Shown here in pieces: positions 20,780 through 32,101 of a stretch of 64,000 nucleotides of DNA; position 1 is the first letter of the stretch, and each line of letters starts with the position of its first letter. The stretch is from contig JALJCS010000029.1 of NCBI GenBank assembly GCA_023055355.1, forward strand, positions 6,624,001-6,688,000, read 5' to 3'. Origin of the DNA: Agelaius tricolor (lineage: Eukaryota > Chordata > Aves > Passeriformes > Icteridae). The position numbers and the translations under genes are program-made. The notes under the pieces were generated by a model. That model made no database searches, was not told the DNA's origin, and was given only the letters and a program-made list of their open reading frames with translations.

Positions 20780-23700
20780 GTAAGGAGCACAGGGTGACAG
20801 TGGCACTGCCTGGCACCTCAGCCCAGCCTCACCTGGCACCCAGGACCCTAAAACAGCAAGATCCACAGCCTGGCATTACCCCATCCTGGAGGAAAGCAGC
20901 CTCCACGCTGACCTCAGCTCTGATTCAGCTGTCTGTAGGTCCCACAGCTGTTCCTTTATGGGTAAAATGCCCTGCCCACCCCAAATTCTGTACCTGCAGC
21001 CCACCTACCCCACCCTGGGCACCCCTCAGCTCCTGCAGGGTGCCCCTGTTGGGGTTTGCAGCTGAGGGAAGCAGCAGTGAGAGCTTCACAAAGCAATTAT
21101 CTGCAGGGCAGAGTGTGCCAGCGTTTGACTCTCACTTGACAACAACAAGTTATTTAAACCCTTTTTCTTTTTTTTTTTTTTTTTCTTTTTTTTTTTTCTT
21201 TTTTTTCTGGAGTGTGGATTTGTTCAGCCTCAGATGGGGAGATGTTAATGTGCGGCAGCAGCAGCAGGGAGAGATTAAGGGTCAGGAGGAGATGCTGGCA
21301 GTCACATGGGAAAGGCTGATTTGCAAGGAGTGAGGCAATGTTAGATGTGAAGGAGTAGGGAACGGGAAACAGGCGAGGTTAGAGTGAGTTTTTGATGAGA
21401 AAACAGAAAACCATCCCACTCCCAGGCCTTGCACAGCATCCTTTCCCTCCCTCACCCCATGGCATGGGGATGCTCTGATTTTTTATCCATAGCAGAGCAG
21501 ATATCCCAATGTAAATCCTTCAGGTCTGTCCCAAACTCCTCCTCATGAGGAGCTCAGAGCACTGCACACCCAGCCCGGTGCTTCAGCAGAGTGAACTCCT
21601 GCCTGGAGAAAGGGGCAGAGATATCAGCCCAGACTGGAGTGATTTTTCATGAACACCACCAATTACAGCCCAGTTCATCCTGGTGTGACCCTGGCATGTG
21701 CAGACAATGGAAGGACAGGGCTCAGTGACCTTTAGCTGGCACAGCGCCAAGGGCGCTGGAAATCAAAAGCCACAGTTCTGTGCTGATCCTGTTTACTTCA
21801 CCCCTAAAGGAAAACTTCCCCAGTCCTGGGGCTGCTCCCCAGCTCTTTCTGCTCCTTGCTGAGCTTTAGATGAAACACAGGACGCTGGAGCGAGACCACA
21901 GCTCGAAAAGCATCTGAAAGCTAAATTTCAGGCAAGCAGGAGGATGGAGGAGCTCATTTCGGGAAATAACGAGCAGTCAGTTAATTAAGTGGCAGAGTTA
22001 GTGATGTGAGATGGGGCCTGATGGGTTGCTGCTCCGTAACCATGGCAACAGAGTTTGCAGCTCTCAATCCTGGCCGGAGAAGATGCATTTCCGTGTCCCA
22101 CGCCTGGCACCGGCTGCTCCTCGCCCGTGGAGCTCTCCCTTCACTTGGCCCACCAAGAACAGGCTCTGCAGCACGGATGGGGCGTCTGGGGGGACTCCAG
22201 CTCTTGGCACGGGGCTGGCACAGCTGTGGCAGAGCCCTGTCCCTGGCCAGCGTGCCTGGCAGCCCCTGGCAGTGCCACCAGGCTCGCCCAGCACGTACCT
22301 GCGCCGTGCTCTGGCTCCCTGCCCCAGCAGCAGGATGCAGCCTGCTCCCATCCCTTGCTAAACGGCTGCATCCTTCGGGCAGGCAGCTGGCTGGTGGAGT
22401 TTGGGGCTGGCAAGGGACACAAGGGTGTCCTTGGCTGCCAAGGAGTGCTGATTTTGCTGGATTCTGCCCAGATCTCACAGGCAGGACGCGCTGCCTCAGC
22501 CAGGCCGGGGCTGGGTTGTGCCGTCCGGCCACGCTTTGCAAAGGAACAAGCTTTGCCTTCCTCCCTGCAGGGGAAAAAAGTGACTTGCATCACTTTTTTC
22601 ACCCTTAAAGCACTGCAGAAGCCTCCTTTTCGTGTCACAGTGGGGTTCTGAGGAGTGGGAAGCCCCAGGGAACAGCAGTGGTTACCAAAACCACCATGGG
22701 ATGGAGCAAGACCTGCCCAATCCTTCACCTGAGGGCTGGCTCAGCTGGAGGATGAGGAGGGAAGCACATCCCTGGTCCCTGCCAGGCTCACTTTGGCACA
22801 GCCCTGCTCCCACCTGCTCCAAATGCAGATGCAGTGGCTGCTCTGTGGTTCTGGGATCCCTGAGAGGCAAAGGCACGGCAGAAAGGCAGGATATTCTTGT
22901 TCTGCCTGTACCTCATCTGCAGATTTGGCTTGGGAGGGGAGTGAAGACGATGAGAGTGGAAGGGAGCAGATTCTGCAGGAAAATGGGGCGGGTGCATTCA
23001 GCTTTGAATGAATTGTGCAGAACCTCGTAATTTGGGATAAACCAGATTTATCACGAGGCCGCACGAAAGGCACTGCCCGGGGTGGGCGATTTCACAGCGC
23101 TAGAACGGGAGTCAGGGAGTGATTAGAGATGGCAAAGAGTGAGGGAGGGGAGAATGGGAGAAGTGCCAGCAGAAAATAAAAGAGGCAGGTGGAGGAGGAA
23201 CCTCCAGGAGGGTGTGCAGGGCCGTGCGTGTGGACGTGTGCTGGCAGGGGACCAGGACACAGGGAGAGGCTGGGGCATGTCTGCAGGCTCAGGATACCTG
23301 CAGGAGGGAGCAGAGCTGGGAGAGAATCTCTGTTTTTAGGGTTCCAGGCTGTGGGGAAGCCAACAGAGAGCTGACAGCCCCAAAATGCCCAAGGACAGCA
23401 GCGTGGACACCTGAGGCTGCAGGGGTGGGTGTAGGGGTGTGGGGGCTGCCTGCAGCGCTTTTCTCTGAGCACTTTTGGGGTGACAGTGAGGATATCAGTG
23501 GGGCTCAGGTGTTTCAGGCGTGTGGGTGAAGGCAGGTGTGCTCTGCCAGTGCTTTTGTGCCAGGTGGATGCTCCGTGCGCGCGTGAGAGGCAGCAGGAGC
23601 CCGAGAGGGGTGGAGGCAGAGCCAGTGCAGGAGCAGAGCTGTGATTAGTGTCCGTGTCAGCAGGGCCCATTTGCACAGGTAGAAGGGGAAGTTTCATTGC

Positions 23701-25680
23701 TGCAGACAGCCAAATAATTTCTCTGGGTTTGCAGGGCAATTACCGGGGTGCCGATGGTGATGATTTACACCCAGCGCTTGCGTGAGGCAGTGCTGGGCCT
23801 TGTATACAAGGCACATTATTGATATTGTAATAAATTCTGCTCCAAACAGGCAGAAAAGAGCAGGAGGGAACCCAGGAGCGGGAGAAAGGAAGGGAAACCC
23901 ATGGGGAAAACACCTCCTGCGGGAAGGAAGCAGAGAGGAGTGAGGCAAAGTAGGCAGGATAGGAACGAGGAGGTAAAACTTAGCCTGGATTCCTCCAGGA
24001 GTAGGGGAGGTGCTGAGACACAAAATCCAGGGGGAAAGAGCTCTGCAAGGCCTAGATTTGTGTCTGAGACTGGAGTTGGCATTGCTAATTTTCCTAAATG
24101 TCCAAACTCCGGGTCCAGACACGAAGCAGAGGCTCCACAGGATGTGCAGCTTTCGTGCCAGCAACTCGCCGCTGCCATCTGGCCACCAAGGGCAGGACAG
24201 AGGTGACCTCCAGCCCTCTGCTCCTGCAGCCCCCAGCTTTGCTGAGCACTGGAAATGCTGGAAGTGCTGCTGCAGCCCCGTTCCCCTTCATTCCCCTCGT
24301 CCCTGTGGCTGAGGGGCAGAGCAGGGAGCCAAGCCCTGGCGCAGGCCAGCGCAGCAGGCAGAGATAATCATGGAGTGAACGACCCCTTCCAGCAACAGGC
24401 ACTCAACCAGCTCATAACAGGGCTATAAACTCCTAAAAATGGCCCAGCCACAGCTGCTAGGTGGCTGAGGACACTTCCAAACAGAGAGGAGAGGAACACT
24501 TTCAAATTAAACACCTTTTGCACCACTGCCATGCGGTGCGGCCATTTTGGAAATGGGAGAGAGAGACTGGGAAGCTGTTTTGTTTGGAAGAGGCTCCTCT
24601 CTCCTCTCAGAGAGGCTCAGCAGATGCCTGGCTAATGCTGGCACTGAAACCAGCCCCAAAAGGGAGGATTAAAGAAACTCCATGGGGCAAGAAGCCAGGA
24701 TCCCCCCTCACACCATGGCTGCTGGCCCCAAGGCTCCTCCTGGTGATCCTTTTCCCCCCTGGGCCACAAGCTCTGGGCTATCCTGCCTTCCAGGCTTCTC
24801 CCATTATTATTATCTGCATGAAAGATGCCTGGATAGGAATGATGAGACAAATTGGATAATATTCCATTCATGCAGTCCTTGCTGATAAGCCTGCTTAGTG
24901 AAGGAATGCCCATAAATATTTCCATGCCAAAGGAGGATGCTTTTAGCATCTCTTAGACCGTGTTAGGATGACAAACTCGTGCTGCAGAGGTAATCTGCAG
25001 TGCCAAGCTGTGCAGCCAAGCCTTGTGTTAACTGTGCTCTTCAGCACTCCACATTTCCCACATTGGGGCAGAGCAACACTGACATTCCCCTGTGGCCATG
25101 CCTTTAGAGTCTTGGCTTTAAAGCCATTCCCTCTGGGTATCTCCTTCCCAAAACCTCAAATTTCAAACCAAGGATTTTCACTCACGTTCCCCAAACCTGA
25201 GTTTGCAGCGAATCCCAAACTCTGGGGTAGAAACAGCTCAGGTGCATTGCAAGGTTTGAACTCACTGACCCAGCCCCAGCTAAGGAAAATGCTGGTGCCA
25301 GGGGGGTTCAGTGGAAGATCAGAGCAGTGAGATGGTGCTGGGAGCAGCCCCAGGGAAAGGGGCAGTGGCTGGGAGTGCTGCCAGCCAGCGCTGGGTCACT
25401 CAGCTCTGCCTTTGGGGGAGCAGCACCTTTGTGACTTTTGCTTTGATTTGGGATTTTACCTGACTGATTATTCATTACCTCCCTACCTCCTTCTTTTTAA
25501 CTGTTTTTTCTTACTCCCCCCCTGTTTTCTTACTCCTCCCCTCCCTCCTCACCCTTTTTCTTCTTTCTTCCCCCTTCACCCCCTCCGTGTCCTGTCTCAC
25601 CCCTCACCATCTGCATGGCCCCTCTGCCCCCCACTCCTCCCTCGTGTCCCCCCACTGCCTTGCTGCTCTCTTCTCTCCAG
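20780..25680 (+). other. Intron before the ITIM exon
   Basis: It has a GTAAGG donor and a strong pyrimidine tract ending CTTCTCTCCAG. It contains a long T run (about 21165-21207), GC-rich unique sequence with chance frames (22006-22728 on both strands), and an AT-rich candidate conserved block at 24790-24960. No additional exon is supported. Confidence 0.7.
24790..24960. other. AT-rich island, candidate conserved non-coding element
   Basis: This is non-repetitive AT-rich sequence with motifs such as TTATTATTATCTGCATGAAA and CCATAAATATTTCCATG, set in GC-rich intron. Frames in it are short. Composition is the only evidence. Confidence 0.22.
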
Positions 25681-25821
25681 AACCCTGGCAACAAGGACTG
25701 TGATGTCCAGTATGCAGAGCTGGACACGTCGGCTCTGGCTGTGTCACCCAGCCCTCGGAGCTCCATCCATGCAGGAGGAGACCTAGTCGAGTATGCAACC
25801 ATCCAGCCCAACCTTCGCTAG
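25681..25821 (+). CDS. NECTIN1: Alternative terminal exon of NECTIN1 beta-type transcript with paired ITIM-like motifs
   Basis: This is a phase-0 exon after CTTCTCTCCAG, ending in TAG at 25819-25821, with 46 codons plus stop. It starts NPGNKDCD and contains VQYAEL and, 27 residues later, VEYATI, ending IQPNLR. Both fit the immunoreceptor tyrosine inhibitory motif (I/V/L/S-x-Y-x-x-L/V/I). Paired ITIMs at this spacing typically recruit SH2-domain phosphatases such as SHP-2. The linker is Ser- and Pro-rich (SPSPRSS). I recall no such motif pair in mammalian nectin-1. The frame is open only across the exon and joins the upstream exon in frame, supporting real coding use. The ends are seen directly; splicing to 20779 is inferred. 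Confidence 0.78.
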   Translation, partial: NPGNKDCDVQYAELDTSALAVSPSPRSSIHAGGDLVEYATIQPNLR

Positions 25822-26730
25822 CGCATGTCACTCTAGGCCCTTTCCCCTCAGATTCTGGCCTCCAGGTACTCACCACAACACTCTGCCTCCCTCACTGCAC
25901 CCCTCAAAGTGCCCCCTCCCTGCATTCCTCCCTCCCTCTGGAGCGCTCTGTCTGTCTGTCCCTCCCTGCCTGCTCTCCTGCTCTCTTTCTGTCTCTCTTT
26001 TTCTTTTTTTTTTTGGGGGGTGCTGCCCAGAATGCCTTTGCCTTGCCTTGCCTCTCTGCATGCTCTTTTTGCTGTGTTTCCCCTTTGCTTCCTGCAGCCA
26101 GGCATGTGGGACAGGGGGAGAGGGTTCATGGCTTGGTTTGGCCCCCCTGCTCCAGGTGGGTTTGAAGTTCCTGCTCTGGTTGAGGGAATTTCTGAGGAAT
26201 CAGAAAGTCAGAGATGCTAAGAGGGCTCTTCCCTTCCTTGTTCCCAGGACAAGGGAATGATGGAAAGGAAAATTTTAAAAAGGAAAGGCTTGTGTGCATG
26301 TGGAAGTAACTCTAGAGAAGATGGAGCATATGTGCATGTGTGAAAGAACAAGGTGGGAGAGGATGTGACAGAATATGGGAGCACCTAAAGGTTCCCCCAG
26401 CTGAAAGACTCCGTGGATAGGAGACAGGCAGAGAGGGACTGTGCATGTGACAGTGACAGGGCTGGGTGGCTGAGGCTGCTGCAGGTGGCAAGTTTGGATG
26501 CCTGGGAGAGAGGGAGAGATTCTTTTCCTTGGTGTTCTCCTTCTCAAAGCCAGGCACAGGCTGAGCCCTGCTCTCCGGACTTTTTCAAGCCTCACCAAAG
26601 TCTTTCAAGCTCAGGTCCTGTGGCAGGGAGTGATTTGGACTCAGTTGCTTGTTCTGGACCCTCTCCAGTAACCCTCTGAATGAAGATTATTTTAGTGGAA
26701 AAAACATTAAAACTGGGGTGACTTCAGCTC
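25822..26730 (+). other. NECTIN1: Probable 3' UTR of the ITIM terminal exon
   Basis: Non-coding sequence follows the TAG, with CT-rich and CTGTCTGTC-rich stretches. The first plausible poly(A) signal is the common variant ATTAAA at 26706-26711. AATAAA at 27848-27853 is an alternative end. UTR length is inferred. Confidence 0.4.
26706..26711 (+). terminator. Candidate poly(A) signal ATTAAA
   Basis: This is a variant hexamer about 885 bases after the ITIM-exon stop, followed by GGGGTGACTT. There is no transcript support. Confidence 0.3.
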
Positions 26731-27466
26731 TTCCCATGTCCCTTTGCCCCATAATCACAGCTTTTTCTCGGTTATTAAAGCCACCAGGTCCCTGAAAGGG
26801 AGAGATCTCTCCTTTCCCACCTTTGCTGGATGATTCCAAGAGTTTTTGGCCAAGGAAATGCCACTGGTGCCCCTGTCCTTGGCTCCAACTCTCCCTCACT
26901 CCTGAGGTTGTGGAGACTCCAGGCTCTGCTTTGCTCCTTCCCCTTTGTTTTGCTGCCTTTCCAGCATCAGGAAGGATCTGTGGGTCTAAAGGAAGGGAAG
27001 GGAGAGGAGAAAAGGCAGCCAGCAAATGGAGAGGTGCTTTGGAGGTCCTTGAATCCCTCCTGGTCAGCCCAGGTCGATCAGAGGAGGCTCAAGAGAAGCG
27101 GCAGCTTGGGGCCAGAAAGGGATGGCTTGGAGAAGATAAAGGCCATTGGATCATAGGGAAGGGAAGGAAGACAACCAGGAGGAAAATGGCATTTTTAAAA
27201 AGCCCCACTGAACAATCCTGTGTAGTGTCCCCCTGAGCTGAGGAGCTCCGTGGTGAGGGTGCAGCACCCACTGCTGGGTGCGAGCTGCGCAGGGGCTGCT
27301 CCAGTTTGCCCTGTCCCTGTTCTCCCTGGTGTTCCCATGCTGGAAGCAGCCCTGTAGCTCCCCTGGTGTAGCAAAAGCCCTCCTAGGTGAGTGTCTGCAG
27401 CAGCCTGGGCCGGAGCAGATCCATAACCTCTCTCTCTTGTGGTGTCTCACCCACTCCTGCTCCCAG

Positions 27467-27511
27467 AATGAGGATCAAGGTCTTCGTAGACGTAACGAGC
27501 GAGAGTGGACA
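27467..27511 (+). CDS. NECTIN1: Candidate 45-nt in-frame cassette exon
   Basis: A 45-base open segment lies between a good acceptor (CACTCCTGCTCCCAG) and a perfect GTAAGT donor. Length is divisible by 3 and the phase is 0-0, so it could be skipped or included without shifting the frame. It would encode NEDQGLRRRNEREWT, strongly charged with an Arg cluster. It starts with an Asn codon, like both terminal exons downstream of the VVHLD exon. Placed between 20779 and 31883 it would insert a basic patch ahead of the EQYV tail. Such a short exon could arise by chance. Confidence 0.5.
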
Positions 27512-30500
27512 GTAAGTTCTGGATGGGTTTGGTTTTTCCCTTCCCTCTGTTTCCCTGTGGGGATCTGTTTGTCACTGTGCTCCCAGGCACCCCCAGCCTC
27601 TCTGGGATGAGAATTCCAGCCCTGAGGAAGGGGTGGTGGAAACCGGCCCCTCTCCCTCGTGTCTTCACCTCCCGTTCCCAACAGATTCCTGGGCTGCTCC
27701 CACTGCTCCAAACAAGGCAAGAGCTCCCTAATCCATCCTGGGAGGTCTCGCCTCGTCCTCCCCAGGGTGGGGAATTTTATTGTCAGCAAAAGGACAGTAA
27801 TCCTCCAAATCCAAATTTGGAAATCCTCCCAGTCTCTCTGAAGTAAAAATAAAGCCAGTCATATGGTGCTTTGAAGGTGTAATCTCCCTGCTAAGACACA
27901 CCACAGATCAGGGCAATTTAATTTTTTTTTATGCTTTTTTGATTATTTCCTCCCCCTTCACCTCCCCACACTCCAGCTCTCCATTTTCTTGGGAATTTCT
28001 TGTCCCTGTTGCAGCAGGAATAGCTGGAAGCCATCAGACTTGGAATCAAGAACACAACAAATCAGTGACCAGGGTTCAAATTCCCGTTTCCAAGTTGCAG
28101 GAGAAATTGCAAAATTTCCAAATTGCAGGAGAACTTGCAAAGAGGTGGCTCCTTATTAGCTTCCCATTTTTAAATAAGGATATCAGCCCTGCCTTGACTC
28201 CAGAAGGGTGGAGAGGAGGATTTGGGAGAGAAACAGCCAGGAGGGAAATGTTTGGGATGATTGGTGGTGTGAGGTGCTGTAGGATCACGGACCAGGTAGG
28301 TACCAGAGGCAGCAGGGGAAGAGAAAAGCATGCTGTGAGAAGGAATGCAATGTTCTGAGCAAGTTTTCTGCATAATTAATACTTGCATGTGTCTGAATGC
28401 ATCCCTCACCACAGGTCCTTGCTCTGTATTTTGGGAATTTCAGCTCAATCTTTTTATTTCCTGAACCCAGGGGTGAGTCCCTCTGTCCCACTTGTCCTCA
28501 GTTCTGTCCTCACAGGAGCCCAAGCTCCGGTTCCTGCTCATCCCTGACACATCAATGCTCATTCTTGACTCAGGACAGGGATTATCCAAGAGCTCCCTTG
28601 CAGATAAAGCACCAAGCAGAGCAGGAACCTTCCTAGATATCCCTAAAATCATGGCCATACTTGGAAGTGGAAAAATTCCCCGAATACCCCGAGCAGGGAG
28701 TTCAGACCCAGGAGAGGAGAGGATGTGAGGCTCTCAGCACCAAGAGGAAATATTTATTTTTTTTGTATCCCAGTGTATTTTCTGTCCCCCAACAGCCTCA
28801 GCCTCTGCCCTGGCTGGCCCACAGTGTGACAGCAGCTTTGTGACGCTGTCACTCAACAGAGCTGCTCCTTCCTGGCCATCAGCCTGTGCTGCAGCCCAAA
28901 ATTCCAAACCAACAGATGAGGGGGGGTCAGGGTAGTGGCAGCCCAAAATTTCAGGAGTTTTGAGCAGCAGGGGCTTTTCCCCAGCCAGGAAAGCACAGGT
29001 GAACCCATTCCATAAGTGCAAAATTGTGCTTGGCCAAGCAGAGGAAACCATTTGCTGTCCAACTCTCATCTGTAAAATCTTCAGATTTCCCAAAAACCAT
29101 AGCAGAGAAACCCTCGGGTCACTGAGAAGGAGTTTTCCACTTTCAGACCAGTAGGAACTCATTATTCCAAGATGATTAAAAGTACAGGACATGGTCAGCT
29201 GCCTCACACCTCCTGCTACCCAAAGAGATGTTCTGCAAACAGAAGAAAAGATGGAATTGGGTGTGGAGGGATGGAGAAGGGTTGAGTTAAAGTCATGGCA
29301 GAAATGAAAGCTCCCTAATTCAATCAAATAAAGCCTGTTTAAAGGTAATCTGCCAGGCTGTCTGAAATGGATAGATTGCTGACATCCCCTTTAATCAAGC
29401 CCTTGGAAATAAAACTGAGAAGGGAGGATGTAACCCAGATAATGAAGAATTGCATGGAGTCATGCTGGAGACAAAGGCAAGTGGGAGAAGTCAGGTGGGG
29501 GAAGGTGGTAGAATCGTGTGCCAGTTCAATTTAATTAGTTCATTATCCCTAATTTAATTTCAAACTTCGTTAAAGATAAATTAGATTGGGGAAAAGTCAC
29601 AGTGGGACTGGGGAAGGAAGTCAAAGGGCACCGGCGGCGAGATGTGCTCGAAAACACCAGGCTGGTTTTGTTCTCCTCCCTTTTGCCACTCCACAAACGA
29701 GCTCGGGGAACAAAGCAGGAGCAAAGCAACTCCCAGCTCAGGTGCTGAGGAAAGGTAAAAGGAGAACAGGAATTCTCTTCCTTTGGCCCTGACATTCTCC
29801 AGCTGCCCTGCCCTGACCCCACCTGTGAGGAGCGAGCACAAAAAGAGGGGCCAGCAAGGAGAGAGGGATTTGTTTGCACTCACCTGTGCAAACAGAAGTG
29901 CTGACAGAACTGCACTGGGTGCCTTTGGCCATGCCTCACGGGCCCTGTCTCACAGCCACATTAACTGGCAGATAAGCAGGAGGAAAAATGCTCTGCTGAC
30001 CCCGTGCATTGTCACAGACAGCCTGTAAAAGTGTCTCACAGCCCCTTTTGCTGCCACCTGATCACATCCAGCTCAGCTTCCACTTTTGTTAACCGAGGAT
30101 CTCTCCTAGGAGGCCTTTCTGTCCAGCAGACCTGCACACAGCACCAGCAAATCCTCTGCAGAAACTTCTCCTCCCATTTAATTGGTAACAAATTACAAGA
30201 AACCCCCTTGCCTGCTTTGTCTTACTAAATTTCTGTAATTAAGACAACTTCCCTTTCAGGCTAGCTTAACCCAGAAAATTAAAGCAGGAGGAGAGCATGG
30301 CTAAATACAGATTTTTTTCCCCGTTCCAGGTGTGGAAAGGGATTCTGTTGAATGTGACAGTTCTTAAGAGTAGGTTGTACAGGGAGAGGACTTTACACAT
30401 CCCATTCTCCCAGTCTGTGAGCTTCTTTTTACCTCTTTTATCAGCTGGTCAAAAGAACAGCAAACATTTATTTAAGGTAGAGTCAATGAGGCTTTTTCAA

Positions 30501-31882
30501 GGCCCCTGGCTTGGGCTCCTCTGGTTGAAGAGCTCCAATGCTGCACTTATCCACATTTTCACTTGGCAATTAAAAGGCTAAAATGGACAAAAACTGTGGG
30601 AAAGGCACACCCAAATGTAGGATCCCAGCACAGCAACTCCACTACTGACTTTTAAAAGCTCAATCTGTAGGATAAACAGTTTGCCAATGGAAGGGAAATG
30701 AAAATGAGGTTGGTCTCAGCATTGCTGCTGTTTTCCTGGAGCCCAAGCAAACTTTCCCTCACTGGGCTCAGCCAGACTGTTCCCAAAATTGCCTTTGTGC
30801 CTCTCCCAGCAGTCTGAGCCATCAATAAATTATTGCCAACACCTTGTTTTCTATAGGATTTTGGATTTTTAAAGCATCCTGGTGAAATATTCATCCAGGA
30901 GCTGGAGTGGATTGCTCTGTTCCTTCAGGCGTTTTCTCCTGAGGGCCAAACCCTTGTCCTTTCCACTAAACTGACTGTTCCTGGGATTTTGAAAGGGAAC
31001 AAGGAAGGGCTCAAGGACAAGTTCCTTGCTTCAAACCACAAGCATCAAAACGTTTTCCAGCGCTGTTTGCTCCCTCTTGGAGATGAAATTATCTCCTGGT
31101 GAGCACCCCTGAGAGCAGGTTGGTTTTAAAAACAAATGTCCATCCTGCTTGGGTCACCCTGCAGGGTTTCCAAAGCAGGAACGGGAGCAGGGAGGAATCC
31201 CTCCCATGTGCTGCCACCCTCTGGGGAGCCGCAGCCCTGGGATGTGGGAGAGATGCTCCCTCAACCCCAGCAGGGCAAAGCATCCACGCACAGAGGGAGA
31301 AGCCGACAGAGCAGCCTCGGGTTTGGAAGCGGTTTTGTGTTCGCTGTGGTTGATTTGGCTCACAGAAGCCACCCCGAGGGGAGCTGCTCGCACAGGTAAA
31401 GCCCAGCACTCCTGTCCCCCACGTTAACAACAGGCACAGTGAGCTCGTTCTGCATCCCCAGCCCCCGTAGGACGCATGTGCCCTTTCAATGGAAGAGCAC
31501 AGGCCTGGCTTGGATTAATGATGCCTTCAAGCACTGCTGTTCCAAAACTCAGGTTAGAAAGCGTAGGAATAAACTGCCCTTCCTTTGGCTGGCTGCTTGT
31601 TTAGTCCAGAGAGCAGAGTATTTACAGACAAGGGACAAACCATGCCCAGCCCATACATATTCATCAACGATCTGGGTATTTCAGGCAGCAAGACAGAAAC
31701 ATTGCAGCGTGAGGATTTATCACCTGGGTTTCCATTTTCCTCAAGCAGTGAGCTCTGTAAACTGGTTAATATTCCATCCTGCTTGCTCTCTGTGTGTCTC
31801 AGCAAGGAGCTGAAGGGCTGTGTGTGTTTTCTGGCCGTGGATCCCGGAGTTTTCACCCGTTGACTTTTGTCTCTACTTGCAG
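27512..31882 (+). other. Intron before the EQYV terminal exon
   Basis: It runs from GTAAGT to CTCTACTTGCAG. It holds a short 28-bp tandem duplication at about 28086-28142 (TTCCAAGTTGCAGGAGAA-type) and otherwise unique sequence. No other exon or mobile element is recognised. Confidence 0.6.
27848..27853 (+). terminator. Candidate poly(A) signal AATAAA
   Basis: A canonical hexamer in GTAAAAATAAAGCC lies 2 kb after the ITIM-exon stop and 337 bases after the cassette exon donor. It could end a longer ITIM-isoform transcript. Confidence 0.3.
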
Positions 31883-32101
31883 AACTTTGGAAAGTGTCAC
31901 TCAGAGATATCGAATGCGAGTGATTACCTGACCCGCTGTTACTCACATGAAGATCGATATCTGGAGAAGATCCCTCATGTCTATGCCCCCTTGTCAGACC
32001 TCCCACAAGATCTTTATCCTCACCATTCCGACATCTCCTTCTGCTGCCCACCTCCCGGCTCCCGGGCTCCTTACATCTGTCCTAAGGAACAGTATGTTTA
32101 A
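31883..32101 (+). CDS. NECTIN1: Alternative terminal exon ending in a nectin-type PDZ-binding motif (EQYV)
   Basis: A phase-0 exon after TTTTGTCTCTACTTGCAG, with 72 codons and a TAA stop at 32099-32101. It starts NFGKCHSEISNASDY and ends APYICPKEQYV. The last four residues fit the E/A-x-Y-V consensus with which nectins bind the afadin PDZ domain (EWYV in nectin-1 alpha and nectin-3, AMYV in nectin-2). The segment is rich in Tyr (8) and His, with several Cys; none of the other tyrosines makes a clean ITIM. All introns between 20779 and here are phase 0, so it can be spliced directly to the VVHLD exon or via the 45-nt exon. A separate gene is possible but would lack an evident start. Confidence 0.7.
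   Translation, partial: NFGKCHSEISNASDYLTRCYSHEDRYLEKIPHVYAPLSDLPQDLYPHHSDISFCCPPPGSRAPYICPKEQYV

Noticed and set aside
22006..22728. Overlapping frames of about 200 codons on both strands
   Set aside because: Stop-poor GC-rich DNA; at least four frames are open at once and none resembles a known protein.
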